Part shown: positions 37,764 to 48,807 of the stretch, one piece after another
Layout: each line of letters starts with the position of its first letter
How positions within the stretch are numbered: position 1 is the stretch's first letter
Source: Morella rubra
Taxonomy: Eukaryota; Streptophyta; Magnoliopsida; Fagales; Myricaceae
Assembly (NCBI GenBank): GCA_003952965.2
Contig: RXIC02000096.1
Span: 1 to 64,000 of the forward strand
DNA length: 64,000 nucleotides
Direction: 5' to 3'
Notes under the pieces: model-generated
The model's database searches: none
What the model was told of the DNA's origin: nothing
Seen by the model: only the letters and a program-made list of their open reading frames with translations
Translations under genes and position numbers: made by a program

Positions 37764-38657
37764 CTAGAAATCAAAGCCGCCGCCATCGTCGAAACCAGCA
37801 TCTGACACATCATCGATCGCTTCTCCAATTAGCAACCCACCCAGCAGTCCCGCTCCAACCCCCAAGGCCAAACCTCCCCCACCAATACCACCCTTCTTGG
37901 GCTTCTGTGGGTTCTGCACCGGCGCACCGTACCCGTACCCCGGTTGCTGCGGATACGCTCCCGGCGGAGGATATCCACCTGGAGGAGGATATCCACCGGG
38001 CGGAGGATACTGTGGATACCCACTGTACCCCCCAGGTGGGTACGCACCATACGCTGGCGCAGCCTGTGCGTACCCAGAAGCTGGTGGTGGGGCCGCATAC
38101 GGAGGAGGAGGGTATGCTCCTGGCGGCGGGTACCCGGAGCCGCTACATCCCGCTGCAGACCCCGCCGGATACGCCATCACCGGGTAACCGTCCTTGCTCA
38201 CCCCCTGCTTGTTTTTGTGGTCAGCCGAGGTGAACTTTTCCCCGAACCTGTACGATAATTCCAGCGTGCCCTTCATTTTCCCAGACGGAGTCCTGACACT
38301 GTAAGTCACGTGTTTCGCTTCCTTCGCATCGCCGAAACTGTCCAAGAGTTCCCTGATAGGCACATGGATCTCGCCGATCTCTTTGTCGGCAGCAAGGGTC
38401 CTGTCGGACTTGATCGTGATGACGAGGGTCAGGCGGTTCTGCAGGGCGGCAGCGTTGTCGATGGTGAACTTCAGGGGGAAATCCCACTTGGGGTTTGGCC
38501 CGCAGTCTTTGTCAACGGGTGTCTGCTGCTTGGAGGATTTGAGGTTTTGGTCGCCGTCGATTTTAACGATGGCGTAGACATCCATCTTGGATATAAGATT
38601 CACGTCCTTCAGGTCCTTGGCCGATTTGATTACGAGGTCTAAAATCCTGCACTCCAT
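37764..38657 (-). CDS. C2-domain protein, SRC2-like (Pro/Gly/Tyr-rich)
   Basis: Single-exon gene for 297 residues. An N-terminal C2 domain (about residues 3-125, MECRILDLVIKSAKDLKDVN to the beta strand GTLELSYRFG) suits Ca2+/phospholipid binding. Next comes a linker and a Pro/Gly/Tyr-rich region (about 165-245) with repeated GYPPPGG units. The C-terminus is Gly-rich and hydrophobic (GGGLALGVGAGLLGGLLIGEAIDD), possibly a membrane-associating segment. This order is that of soybean/Arabidopsis SRC2, reported as cold-responsive and as a Ca2+-dependent activator of the NADPH oxidase RbohF. A TATA box on the minus strand lies at 38750-38758, about 95 bases before the ATG. The GC-rich codon use gives long spurious frames on the other strand. 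Confidence 0.93.
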   Translation of the reverse strand: MECRILDLVIKSAKDLKDVNLISKMDVYAIVKIDGDQNLKSSKQQTPVDKDCGPNPKWDFPLKFTIDNAAALQNRLTLVITIKSDRTLAADKEIGEIHVPIRELLDSFGDAKEAKHVTYSVRTPSGKMKGTLELSYRFGEKFTSADHKNKQGVSKDGYPVMAYPAGSAAGCSGSGYPPPGAYPPPPYAAPPPASGYAQAAPAYGAYPPGGYSGYPQYPPPGGYPPPGGYPPPGAYPQQPGYGYGAPVQNPQKPKKGGIGGGGLALGVGAGLLGGLLIGEAIDDVSDAGFDDGGGFDF

Positions 38658-38749
38658 CTTGAAGAAGAAGAAGATCGGAGAAATAACTCAAGAACACAAA
38701 AAATTCAAGATATTTGTGGAAACTGGTTCAGAGACAGGGTTGGATTGGT

Positions 38750-38758
38750 TATATATAG
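38750..38758 (-). promoter_or_regulatory. TATA box of the SRC2-like gene
   Basis: On the minus strand this reads ctatatataacc, about 95 bases before the ATG at 38657, followed by an AG-rich leader (GA-repeat-like on the plus strand at 38757-38777). Confidence 0.6.
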
Positions 38759-38871
38759 AGAGAAAGAGAGAGAGAGATTGTTTGGGGGAAAAGCAGATGA
38801 GAAGTTTCTTTGGGTGGAAACCGACTAAGGGGGAGGATTGGATGGAGGTGACGACAATAAAATGCTGTTAA

Positions 38872-39719
38872 AAAAACGCGTAATCTGTTATTTAATTATA
38901 AACGTTTGTTCTCTTTTTCTTTCTTAAGACGTTTATCCAAAATCCGCGGAAATTTATAGCGATTAGCGAATGGGTATTTTTTTTTTCAGTTGAAAATTAA
39001 ATACACTACATAAATGTCTGGTTATACATATAAAATTAAATTTAAATATGGGTTTTGTTCATTAATAAAATTACAAAAATAATGGTGATAAAATTCAGAG
39101 ATTTTTCAACACGTTAATGATAGAAGTCAAATAGGTTATAGGCTGAAGTTTTGAAGAATGGGCAAAGATAATCTTTGTTATTAATTTTAGGCTTAATTAA
39201 TATTCTATTATAATTTACGTAGTATTCATTTTTAAACGAATTAGTTTTGGAGATACAATTTTAAACAATAATTATTGTGGTTCATTTTATAAATATACGT
39301 GTCATTTTGTGTATTAAAAATTAACCGATTAACAAAGAGAGTTTAAAATCTAAATGTCCATTTTTAAAGTCTAATAGTCTATTTAGACCTTATCTCAATT
39401 AATACGTTAATTTTTTTTTTGTGAACATCAACTGTATTAATAATTAAGTTTTTAATTTTACTAAAAAAGGGTATTTTTTGTTATTTTATTAGAGAGGGCT
39501 CTTTTTTTTTTTGTTCTTTTTAAAATTCTCGATGTGTGAGGAAAGCGGAACCGCCGTACATATGAGAAGACGTGTTTTTGGCGCGTCAATGCCGCTTTTC
39601 TTTGGTTGAAAGGAATAATAATAAAAAAAAAGTGCTTTAATTTTTCTTTTCTTTTTTTAAGAAAAAAAAGTGCTTTAACTTTTATCCATTTGGCACCTCG
39701 AAGCTTTCACGTCATACGA
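38872..39719. other. AT-rich intergenic DNA
   Basis: Very AT-rich sequence with homopolymer runs. No gene, RNA or well-bounded repeat seen. Confidence 0.4.
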
Positions 39720-40260
39720 CATCGACACGTGCAACTGTGGGCAAAAGAACCGGGGAGGGATAAGTGGTTCTGGATTTACCTGGAACCGGACGTGTATATA
39801 TAAATACATTCGACTCAGCAGTTAGAACTTAGAAGGTCAGTTTAGAAGTAAGGAGCGTTTGTTTGTCTAAATTTCGGAAAATATTTTTAAAATTTTGAGA
39901 ATTTTTACTTTATTGAGATTTATTGAGTTTATGAAAGTGAAATGTGAATGTGTAAAAGTTAAAAATTTTGGTGTGTTTATTTTGCTAGAAATTTTCATAC
40001 CTTAAAATATTGAGAAAACAAACTGTAACTAAGTACTTAAAGTTGTAGCTCTACTGGAAATTTAAGTTTTTTTTTAACAAATAAATTTATCCTTTTTTTT
40101 TCAGTATCAAGCTAATGTTATTCGCATCTCTCATCTAGATGCTCTCGAAAAGGTGATCTGGTGAGCTGCCGGCGTCTCTTTCAGCAATGGAATCTGGAAG
40201 ACCCACTTTTTCCACTGCTTCACTTTCGCCGGAGTTGGGAGTCTGCAGGAGTTTCGAAAG
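39720..40260 (+). other. Orphan promoter and first-exon-like sequence
   Basis: A G-box (cacgtg within gacacgtgca, near 39726) and a TATA box (tatatataaata, about 39795) resemble a core promoter. An AT-rich MITE-like insert (39853-40028) follows the expected start site. At 40187 an ATG opens a short frame MESGRPTFSTASLSPELGV that runs to a possible donor (gtgatg) near 40259. I find no downstream exons, and the frame is too short to identify. It may be a gene start disrupted by transposons. Confidence 0.25.
39853..40028. mobile_element. Possible AT-rich MITE
   Basis: The left tip gcgtttgtttgtctaaa and the reverse complement of the right tip (acagtttgttttctcaa) are similar, with AT-rich arms. 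This resembles the GTTTG-tipped family seen elsewhere in the window. Ends are approximate. Confidence 0.4.
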
Positions 40261-40514
40261 GTGATGTTGGAAAATGAGGGAATGACGTCCACATTCATAC
40301 AGATTGATAGAGAAATTGGGCCCCAAATTGCAACCGAGAAGCTTGTGGTCATTATTGACGGCTATTTTCTTTTATATACTAATTATCGGTCAACCCTTGT
40401 GTTTTCAGAATCTTAATAATTTCCAATTGGAATATTATATCTATTCTATCTACTAATTATATCATTGATCTGCCACCATTTGCATAAAAGAAAATTGGAT
40501 TCCTTATTTTTTTT

Positions 40515-41718
40515 AGGTTTAATTATATCATTAATCTTAAATTAGTCTTTAAGATAAAATTTGTCGTAAAGTAATTTTTGAAATTTATAAATAGTCTTGA
40601 AATGATCATTTTGTCAGGTCTTTAACGGTAAAATCTTACGTGACCAAATTAAAACACGTCAGACCCAATTCTCAACTACCACGTGTCCAATTAATTTAAA
40701 ACCTAACTTAATAGCTGCCAGGTCACATATTCCTTACCAAGTCATTTAAAAAATTTTAACACGTCAGTGCAAACCTCTAAAATCATGAAGGCAGCTTCTT
40801 TGTGAAATTTCTCACATTTTGGGTTTCATTTGATAACCCCTAAAGCCCTACCAGACTTCATCGCCGAGCTTCTTCACCAGGTACCCATTTGCTGTGTTTC
40901 AAATTGATTTCGAAAGCTGTTAGAGCACCCATAAAAATTGCAACTATAAAAACTCTAATAAATTAATATAACCTTCTGCTGGAATATTGAAAGACAAACA
41001 AGCAGACAAAATATCGAAATACAAACAAGCAGACAAATAAATATAACAAACACATGACAAATCTTTTTCAAATAAATGGGACCACGTGCAGCGCAAATCA
41101 CTTTCAAACCAGCAAAAAGGGATAAAACTCTTCAAATAAGTTCTTCGAATGAGCGGTGAGAAATGCAGAAGTTTTTTGGGTTATCGGCTTGATGCTCAGC
41201 GAAGGACCTTCGAGATTTTAGGTTTTCGAGCGATTTGGAGATTTTAGATGCGGTGAGAAATTCCACTTTTGAGAAGCTCCGTGATTTTAGTTTGGGCTGA
41301 CGTGTAAAACAAAAATTTTAATTGACGTGTGGCAAAGAATATGTGACGCAGCTATTAAGTTGAGTTTTAAATTAATGAAACACGTGATGGTTAATTATTG
41401 GATACGACAATGACATTTGCGAATAAAATTTTAGTAAAATTTAAAATTTTAGAAGTTGATAAAAAGGTAAGAGAGTGAATAAAAAAATTGATGAAAAAGT
41501 AAAAAGAGAGAAATAATTATAATGATCATAACTTTTAATTTTTCAAATGCCATGGACATGTCTTAATTTGGCCACATAGGATTTTACTGTTAAGAATCCG
41601 GCGGAATGACCATTCCAAGACTAATTGTAGATTCAGGGACCACTTTAGGGCAAACTTTACTCTAAAGACTAATTTGGAATTAAGTCTTACTCCAAGGACT
41701 GGTGGAGTAAGTAAACCT
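40515..41718. mobile_element. Non-autonomous DNA transposon with ~250-300 bp terminal inverted repeats
   Basis: The left arm (about 40515-40790) is matched in reverse complement by the right arm (about 41300-41718). The matches include caaattagtcttta, taaaatccta and ggccaaattaag, aattaatttaaaac, taatagctgc and cacatattct. The tips are aggttta and taaacct, both next to T-runs. The right arm is interrupted at about 41408-41556 by an AT-rich insert absent from the left arm. The central ~500 bp encode nothing recognisable. Long inverted repeats suggest a Mutator-like or foldback element. Confidence 0.75.
41408..41556. mobile_element. Nested AT-rich insertion in the right inverted repeat
   Basis: Aligning the two arms of the surrounding transposon leaves this ~150-bp segment unpaired, so it inserted after the host element. 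Its arms (aataaaattttagtaaaatt and aacttttaatttttca) resemble the window's AT-rich MITE family. The boundaries are approximate. Confidence 0.4.
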
Positions 41719-42416
41719 TTTTTTTTTTTTAACCTACCAATTTTGTGATCGATCGGAACCCAATTTCCTGAAACTGACTAGTGGGTATTATTTCCTTTGA
41801 GAGTCTTCAAATAATTTGAATAGCTGGTCATCAATGGAGTCACCAAGCATTAAATATCACGAGCAATGAGGATAAGGCAAGCGCACAAGCTTCCGCCAAG
41901 GGCCTCCGGCATTATGGTTGGTTGGCAAGGCGAGCAATGCAACATTTATGACCAAATCTCCACCGCTTGGGTCCAGACGAACATAAAAAAAGAATATGCC
42001 TTGAGCAGATATACTCTTGACCCACGCCGCAGATGCCAACATCAGAAGGGAATAAATATAGAACAAAAACCATACGAAAAGATTAAAAAAAAAAAAAGAA
42101 AAGAAAGAAGAAAGCAAGAGGTCACTATCAATCAGTACATACTGGAGTATCCATTTTTTCAAATTACATCGTTTGAAGCCCAAATTGTGCTTGAATTGAA
42201 CTCTCCACCCTCCCAAAAAACACGGCTCCGGACCCTCCATCAAGATCCCAATGTCTTTTTTGAGGCAATTTGCTGCACTCCCCCATGAGTAATCGAGCAC
42301 GCACGGCCACGGAGTGAGAATAAGCATATGTAGCTTTCAACATGGAGTTGCCCGCATAATGAAGCCAATCATGTTATCCAATTTGGTGATTGCATTTTGC
42401 ATTCACTTTTCTTTCA
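41719..42416. other. Intergenic / 3' flank of the PWWP gene
   Basis: Includes T-runs adjoining the transposon and, nearer 42416, the probable 3' UTR of the minus-strand PWWP gene. Frames of up to 156 codons occur here on both strands but show no family resemblance. Confidence 0.4.
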
Positions 42417-45400
42417 TCAAAGAGGATGGTAAGGCACATAGCCTAACAAGCCCGTCACGTTGGTGACAACATCATTGCACCTTGTCAAAAGGCTTATGAA
42501 CTGCTGTGAGATGTCAACTGTGGGTGCCGTCGTGGGAGTGTTAATAGGATTGTGAGCATTACTTGGGGCCATTTCAGAATGATGCAAATTACTATGTAGG
42601 CCTTTTGCAAATTGAGAAGGAAGAGGAAGAATAGGCAATGGAGATGGAGGAATGACCTTTTGAAAGTTCTTACTATTAAAATCCATTGCAACAGAAGAAG
42701 GTGCACCACCATCTGCAATACTAGCATTGTCGTTGAAGTTGTTTCTATTTCCAACCATCAATTGCTCTCCCCTACTACTTTCTTCCCCACCCAACATGAA
42801 TTTTACACGCGGGGTACCTTTACTACTACCGCCACCAGTTACCTGTCCTGCTGCTTCATCGCCTGATGACTTCTTCAAACAGGATTTCAGCTGGACTGCT
42901 GGCTTTAGCGCAGTCTGGTTTGCAAGCCCTGATACCGGCCTTTGTACAAGTGCAGGATCCTTAACTCGCGGGGTCTCATAGGAAGTGTTGTCATCTCCTC
43001 TGCCCTTACCAGAGTCAGAACCGTCAGGTGTAGCAACTCCCATCTCACGGATGTGGCACCTCACATTCACGTTGCCAAATAAGGAATTGTTTGAGACTGC
43101 ATATCTACATGCTGCTTCTGCATCCCTCTTGTGCAGGAAGACAACACGGCATGTTGAGGACTTCCAAAATACACGGAGACCCGATTGATCTATTGGCCCA
43201 AAACGAGCAAACCTAGCCTTCAACTCTGCAAGAGATGGAAGCGAAGTACAGGGAGGGAACTTCATCACCAACATGGTGGGCTCAACTACCTTTGCAGGAG
43301 GTTCTACCCTCTTGGCAAGATCTGCTCGGGAAGACTTAGGTGGGGCTGGTACTATTGATTCTCTTCCCTCTCCGCGCTGGCTTTCAGAGGTTTTCTGACT
43401 AGCTTTCTTTTCAGCAGCCAATGACTTTATAGCATTTATCTTCTTCAACTTCTTTGCTGCGATTTCTTCTTGCCTATCAGAAGGGCCACGTTTCCGCCCA
43501 GATTTTGTTGGATCCTCAGGTCTGAGTATGGATTTTACAGGCTTTGAGGATGGCATATCTCTGACACGCCCGCCAGGTGTACCATCAAAAGCACCTCGAC
43601 CGCCTAAAGATTTTGTGGGACGAACTTCAACAGATTCAGTCTCTGTTGAAGGAGACAGAACCAAGCTTTTCTGATAAACTAGGGAGCGGAATCGCAAAAA
43701 GAACAGCCGTGCAACTGCCGGGCTGTCTCTTTCAATACCATGAAAAGGATCGAGGGCAAGGGCCTGCAAATCACTCAATAATTGAGGAAGTTCAATTTCA
43801 CTATTTTCCAAGCCAAAAGGGGGAAATTCTCCAACAGAATCAATTGAGGAATTAATAGAGCCAACATTTTTCTTCTGATGTTCTACATGAAAATCCTCTC
43901 TTGAAGCCAAACCAATCTGGTTGAATTTTCCAGCTGAGGCTCCCACTTTCCCTGTAACGAAACGTTTTTTCTGAGGATGATCAGGTCTAATTTCTGTACT
44001 AGACTCTTTCCTCTTTTTCTTCTTCTTTTTCTCTCCTATAACAGAGTTCTCAGAGCTCAACTCTGCTGTAGTTCTTCCAAGAACTTTTGCCTTCTTAACT
44101 CCACCATCACCAGTCATACCACCAGGACGTTTTGCCTCAAATGATGAAGGATCAGCAACACCATGACTATCTCTAACTTGATCCAATCCATGAGCCCCTT
44201 CCACTCTAGTCAGGAAACTCTGCTCAGGTTGCCGAAAGTCTTCGTATGGCCTCAACATTTTTGCATCAGCTTCCTGCTGAAAGGATTGTGACGCAAGGGG
44301 GGATGCCATTTCCCTTGGCAAATCAGACCAACCTGCGCTTGTGGCACCAACCAACTGACCTGGTCCCAACCTATCCTTCGTTTCCTGTGCAGAGCCCTTC
44401 CCCTTATCAAGAGGGGACTTCAAATCTAAAGGATCATCTTGATGGCCATGAGTACTGCCGAATGCTGCAGTTGCAGATACAACTTCTTTGCCAAAAACAT
44501 CTAGACTTGGAGTTGCACTATCCTTGCTGGTATGTGCAACCTCTTCATGTTTTGCTGGGGCAGGCAGAGCCCTCTTCTGCAAGACATAATCCGCAGCTGC
44601 TGTTGTTACAGCTCCATCCACATAAACTGATGGGGCAGAGGAATTTGCCTGCCCCAGGCTAACTTGATTGGTCTTTGAGTTAGTGGGTTCATCTCTCCGC
44701 TTGAAAAGGTATCTGTCTTTCTTTGAATGGTCTTTGATTTTCAAAGGTTTTGCAGAGCCCTTCGCACCACCAAGAGCTTCCGCAATCACTAGAGGACCAC
44801 TAAGAGGAGCTGGTGAAGGCAAAAAAAACCAATCAGAAAACAAATAATGCAAGATAGAAGAGATGTTCCTAACATAGCTTTTGTGAATGCACTATTCACA
44901 GGGGAAGGACGTCAGGGACTTCATCAATTCTACCAGAATACGTAGAAAGATATAGAAAGAAACCAAATTAATTCAATGATATTGCCAAAATATGGACCAA
45001 ACATCAGAATTGGCACCCTAATTTTTGGAAGATATATACAAGGTAAAAAGAAATCAGGAAACGTTTTTAGGCAAGGGCTTCCTAGCAATAGCACTCTAAG
45101 ATGAGGTGAATCATCTTAAAATTTACTCCATTATCCATCTCCAAAGGAGAGTTTTGTTCCGCTGCATGGCTCAAATCGACCAGTAGAATTAATATGTCAA
45201 AAATTACCGTGTCATGCTTGGGAGCACTTTTACAAAATGTCCCCAAGTATTCAACACCAGTTTGCATCCAAGTTACCATCAGATGCAAGAAAGTACCCCC
45301 CGAGGGCCCCTTTTTCTTTTTTATTTTTTTATTTTCTGGAATGAGGAAATTTCATCATCTACAGGTTCAAAAGCACATTGTGTTAGAACCCATATTTTGC

Positions 45401-47152
45401 GGTTTACCATGAAAAACACTACTTTTACTTCATAATCTCCCACGAATTTCTGTTGCTCTCAACTGCAAACTACAATCAAAACTCAACACTGGTAATGCAA
45501 TCTCTTACGTGAGCACATAGCAGAGCTGAATATGAATGTTTTGACATTACACATGCTGCTTGACAGGACAAATTTCTATATTTATCAGTGACTGTTTCTC
45601 ACAACACTGCCTCAACAGATGTTAGATATGAATGTTACGATATGTAAACTTCAGACAGTCTAGATTGCTCATTCTTTCTCGAGTTTATATTGTAAAACCT
45701 CACCTGAGAAAAAACAAAAAGAGGGTCATTACCACGTATTTGTTCCATGACATGTCAGGGATGGCTTGATTTTGTCATGTACTTTACTTAAACCAAAAAA
45801 AAAAATCAACATTGCAGTATATGCTGCTAGTGCAAAGAAGCATTAAAATAACTACCGGAGGAAAAAGCATGTAATTTATACCCCGAGAAGGCATTCTAAC
45901 AAGCTGATCTAAATCAACCGGATCACGAGATGGGCGCCCTGGCTGCACCCCAAAGGCCTGAGCATACGTCTCGTCGAACTCTTCAAACACTGCTTTCCGG
46001 TAAGCAAACATCGTGGCTTTATTCTTGAGAAAATCCATGCCTTGATGGTCACATCCTCGTGGCACCAATGCTAACTGCTTTACAAAAGCAAGAATATCCC
46101 TTGGCCTAAAATTATCTCTCTCCTTCTTAATCTGATTTATTGAATAAACCCCTCCAGGCTCATAATCGGGCACATCTACTGCGAAATACCCTTGAGCAGT
46201 CGTGATCCGGAAATTATACGAGTTCCTACATTTACAAACTAAACCAAGGCCACGTCTCCGACTTGCCTCATCAACTGCCTCTTCTACAGCCTTCACGAAA
46301 GTCCTCGAATTCGTTTGCCGTGACTTCTCAGCAAAATAGAGATCAAAAGGGATAAGCTCAGCCGGGTCAAACCACCCATAACTGCTATCACCAAAAAAGG
46401 CTACCAGCACATAACCCTCCCTTCTGGTGCGCCGCACCGAGGGAGTTGCAAAAGCATCGTTAAATATATGCCCCGGCCACCATGGGTGAGACTTCACCTT
46501 CCCCCACACCATGTCACCCACTTCAAACCCAAAACTCAGAGCCCTCGACATTCCTAAACCAACCGATACTCCGTTGTTCTCACTGGCCACAAAGTCATCG
46601 AACTCTGACAACAAAGAATTGTATTCGGAAACTGTACCCAGCTCCACATGCTCTTCTTTATCACTCTGGGCATCAAATCTATCATCTTGAGCATCAAATC
46701 TACTAACTTGGCGATCAAAACTATCAACGTGGGCAGCAAATCGATCTGTCCGATCCTCAATTAGGCCATTTCCATACTCGAAAAGATCCATGCGCGTGTT
46801 GCTTCCATCCTCAACCTCAGAAGTCCTAGATTTCATTTCCTTACCTAATCTTACTCCAGCGACATCAAACTTCTCACAAACCCCAACCCTAGCCTCCTCC
46901 TCGCAAACCCTAATCCAGCGCCTCCTCAGATCCCCAACTCTCCGAAACCTTAGCATCAACCTCACTCTCCAGCGCTCCGGAGTCGAGCTCCATTGAAGAA
47001 ACCCCAACCTCATCAAAACCCCGAAAATCAAAAACCTTAGGTCCGTCAGAGCCGCCGTTACCTCCTTCCGAGACCCTAGACTTCGCTTCGGACTCACCGA
47101 TTAACTCGGAATTGCGATTATAGTCGCACTCGTTTTTCATCACTGATATCAT
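42417..47152 (-). CDS. PWWP-domain chromatin protein with RRM-like domain (PDP-type), one frameshift
   Basis: Two coding exons: 47152-45882 and 44809-42417 (intron phase 1, canonical sites), about 1220 residues if one extra base is ignored. The PWWP domain (around residues 210-300) begins FEVGDMVWGKVKSHPWWPGH. The long linker is basic and Ser-rich, with KKKKKKRKES and other nuclear-localisation-like runs. An RRM-like fold lies near the C-terminus (MLVMKFPPCTSLPSLAELK...RVVFLHKRDAEAACRYA). This matches plant PDP proteins, which in Arabidopsis work with FVE/MSI5 in H3K27me3-linked repression. The first ~80 codons (MISVMKNECDYNRNSELIGE...) stop at a TAG at 46912-46910. Dropping one T there restores D-R-V-C-E-E-E and joins the rest. 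Upstream of the PWWP domain are four tandem 7-residue repeats rich in D-x-F-D. Confidence 0.85.
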
Positions 47153-48262
47153 TGAAGTAGAGCTACGAATCGTAGGCTCCGAAACCCTAACGATTTCAAC
47201 AGCGTTTGGGGCCTGAATAATAAGCCATAACTTCTATGGAATCAGCGACGCAGCTAAATATACTGATTCTCATCTCAGCAGATGAGAAAATAGCGAGCTT
47301 CTTTTGGATTAGGAGGGATTTAAGCAATTATAAATTAAAACCCTAGCGAAGGGAAGCGGAAGTGTTTGGACATAGAGAAAATATGAGTTATTTTAATGGG
47401 TTTCGGCAAAGTTATGGCCATCGGGCCTCCGTTTTCGTATTCTGTATCATACGGAACAAGGATAACATGCTTTACGTGGCCACTCACATGTGGACACGTC
47501 ATCCAGAGAAAGTCCTTTAGCGTTCTAAATCGTGACACGTATAAAGTTGGCAATTTTCATACACAAGGGGTGTTGATCACATTCTTTAAAAAATTGTCCG
47601 GAACCTTTATCCGTTAGACGTCGCAAAACGATTTTTACCGACGTATATTATATTTTGCCACACTTTTTTTTTTAAAATCATAAACGTTGACTATTTTAAA
47701 AAATCATTAATTTAAATAGTCAGAACCAATTAAATAAAAATTACAACTCATTATTTTAGAAGTCCGGTACTATCGTGCAAGACTCGTATAATAGGTTATT
47801 ATAAGGAGATTTGATCACAGTCACGAAACGATTACTACATTGGTGCTTTTTTTTTTTTCTTTCATCTTCTTGAATACAAAAAAAAGGAAAATGCAAGATA
47901 TATCATTAGTAATGCAATACAACATATGGCACAATTTTATTGAAAGAAATTATGGTGGATAAAATGATACCTTATAATGCCAATAAATGAAAATTATATC
48001 TTACAATGCCAACAAATGAAGAACATTGTCACTTGTTTTACCCTTAAACATCAATGAGTTGCTCTTTGAAAGGTTTCCCTTTTTTATTTTATTTATTTTT
48101 TCTACTCGACATATAGAACAGAACTCATATACCCAACCCTTTATATAGTAAATATTTTTTTATTGTTTCATCACGGGATGTATTTGAAAAAAATAGCTGC
48201 ATAGATGTGAAAAACAAGTTGGGAAAAAGCCAAAAAAAGGGGCAAACTTATCACTTAAGAAA
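47153..48262. other. PWWP promoter and intergenic DNA
   Basis: The upstream region of the minus-strand PWWP gene starts here. The rest is AT-rich. No supported gene. Confidence 0.4.
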
Positions 48263-48442
48263 AGGTGGCCACATCTAAAAAATTTTGATTTAATAAAATA
48301 TTATTAAATAATCTTTCTTATTAAATCATCTTTCTCATTACAAATTATATATAAACATAAAAATTACATTCAAATAATTTTTTCTATCACTTTTTTACAA
48401 ATTCTCACCGACCAAAATTTGGGATTTGCAAACACCATCTTA
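48263..48442. mobile_element. MITE related to the one in the RecQ intron
   Basis: The reverse complement of the right end (aagatggtgtttgcaaatcc, then caaattttgg) closely matches the left end of the element at 21463 (taggtggtgtttgcaaacc, then aaaattttgg). The left end aggtggccac is weaker. The interior has the same tcaaatcatcttt / pyrimidine-rich layout. Confidence 0.55.
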
Positions 48443-48807
48443 TATGCCAAAGATAGTTCATGCGGCTTCCCCACCCTTAAAAAAGGCACTAAAAATAGTT
48501 GTCATACGAACACATAAAGCACAACAATGAAAGGCTACGCTTCACTCAAATAATACATTTAATTGGACAACAAACCCCAACAAAATTTTGGTTACAAGCA
48601 AAATATGCAACGCAAGCCATACAAAACCAGATAATTGAATTACGGTACACGGGATTCATAAATCCCCCAAGGGGGGTTTTCTTCTGATCAACAACAAACC
48701 TGATTTATTTCCGTCAGAGCAAAGAAATTGGGACTTTTCTGGGTGGGGGAAGCAAAATTAAGTATTGACAAAGAATTATGGTTCGAACGAACCAGATCTA
48801 GCAATTG

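Noticed and set aside
37897..38642. Plus-strand frames of ~100 codons opposite the SRC2-like gene
   Set aside because: They mirror the GC-rich, Gly/Pro/Tyr-repetitive coding strand of the C2 gene; antisense shadows.
41857..42327. 156-codon minus-strand and 140-codon plus-strand frames downstream of the PWWP gene
   Set aside because: They overlap each other and the likely 3' UTR, contain poly-F/poly-K runs from homopolymers, and show no family resemblance.
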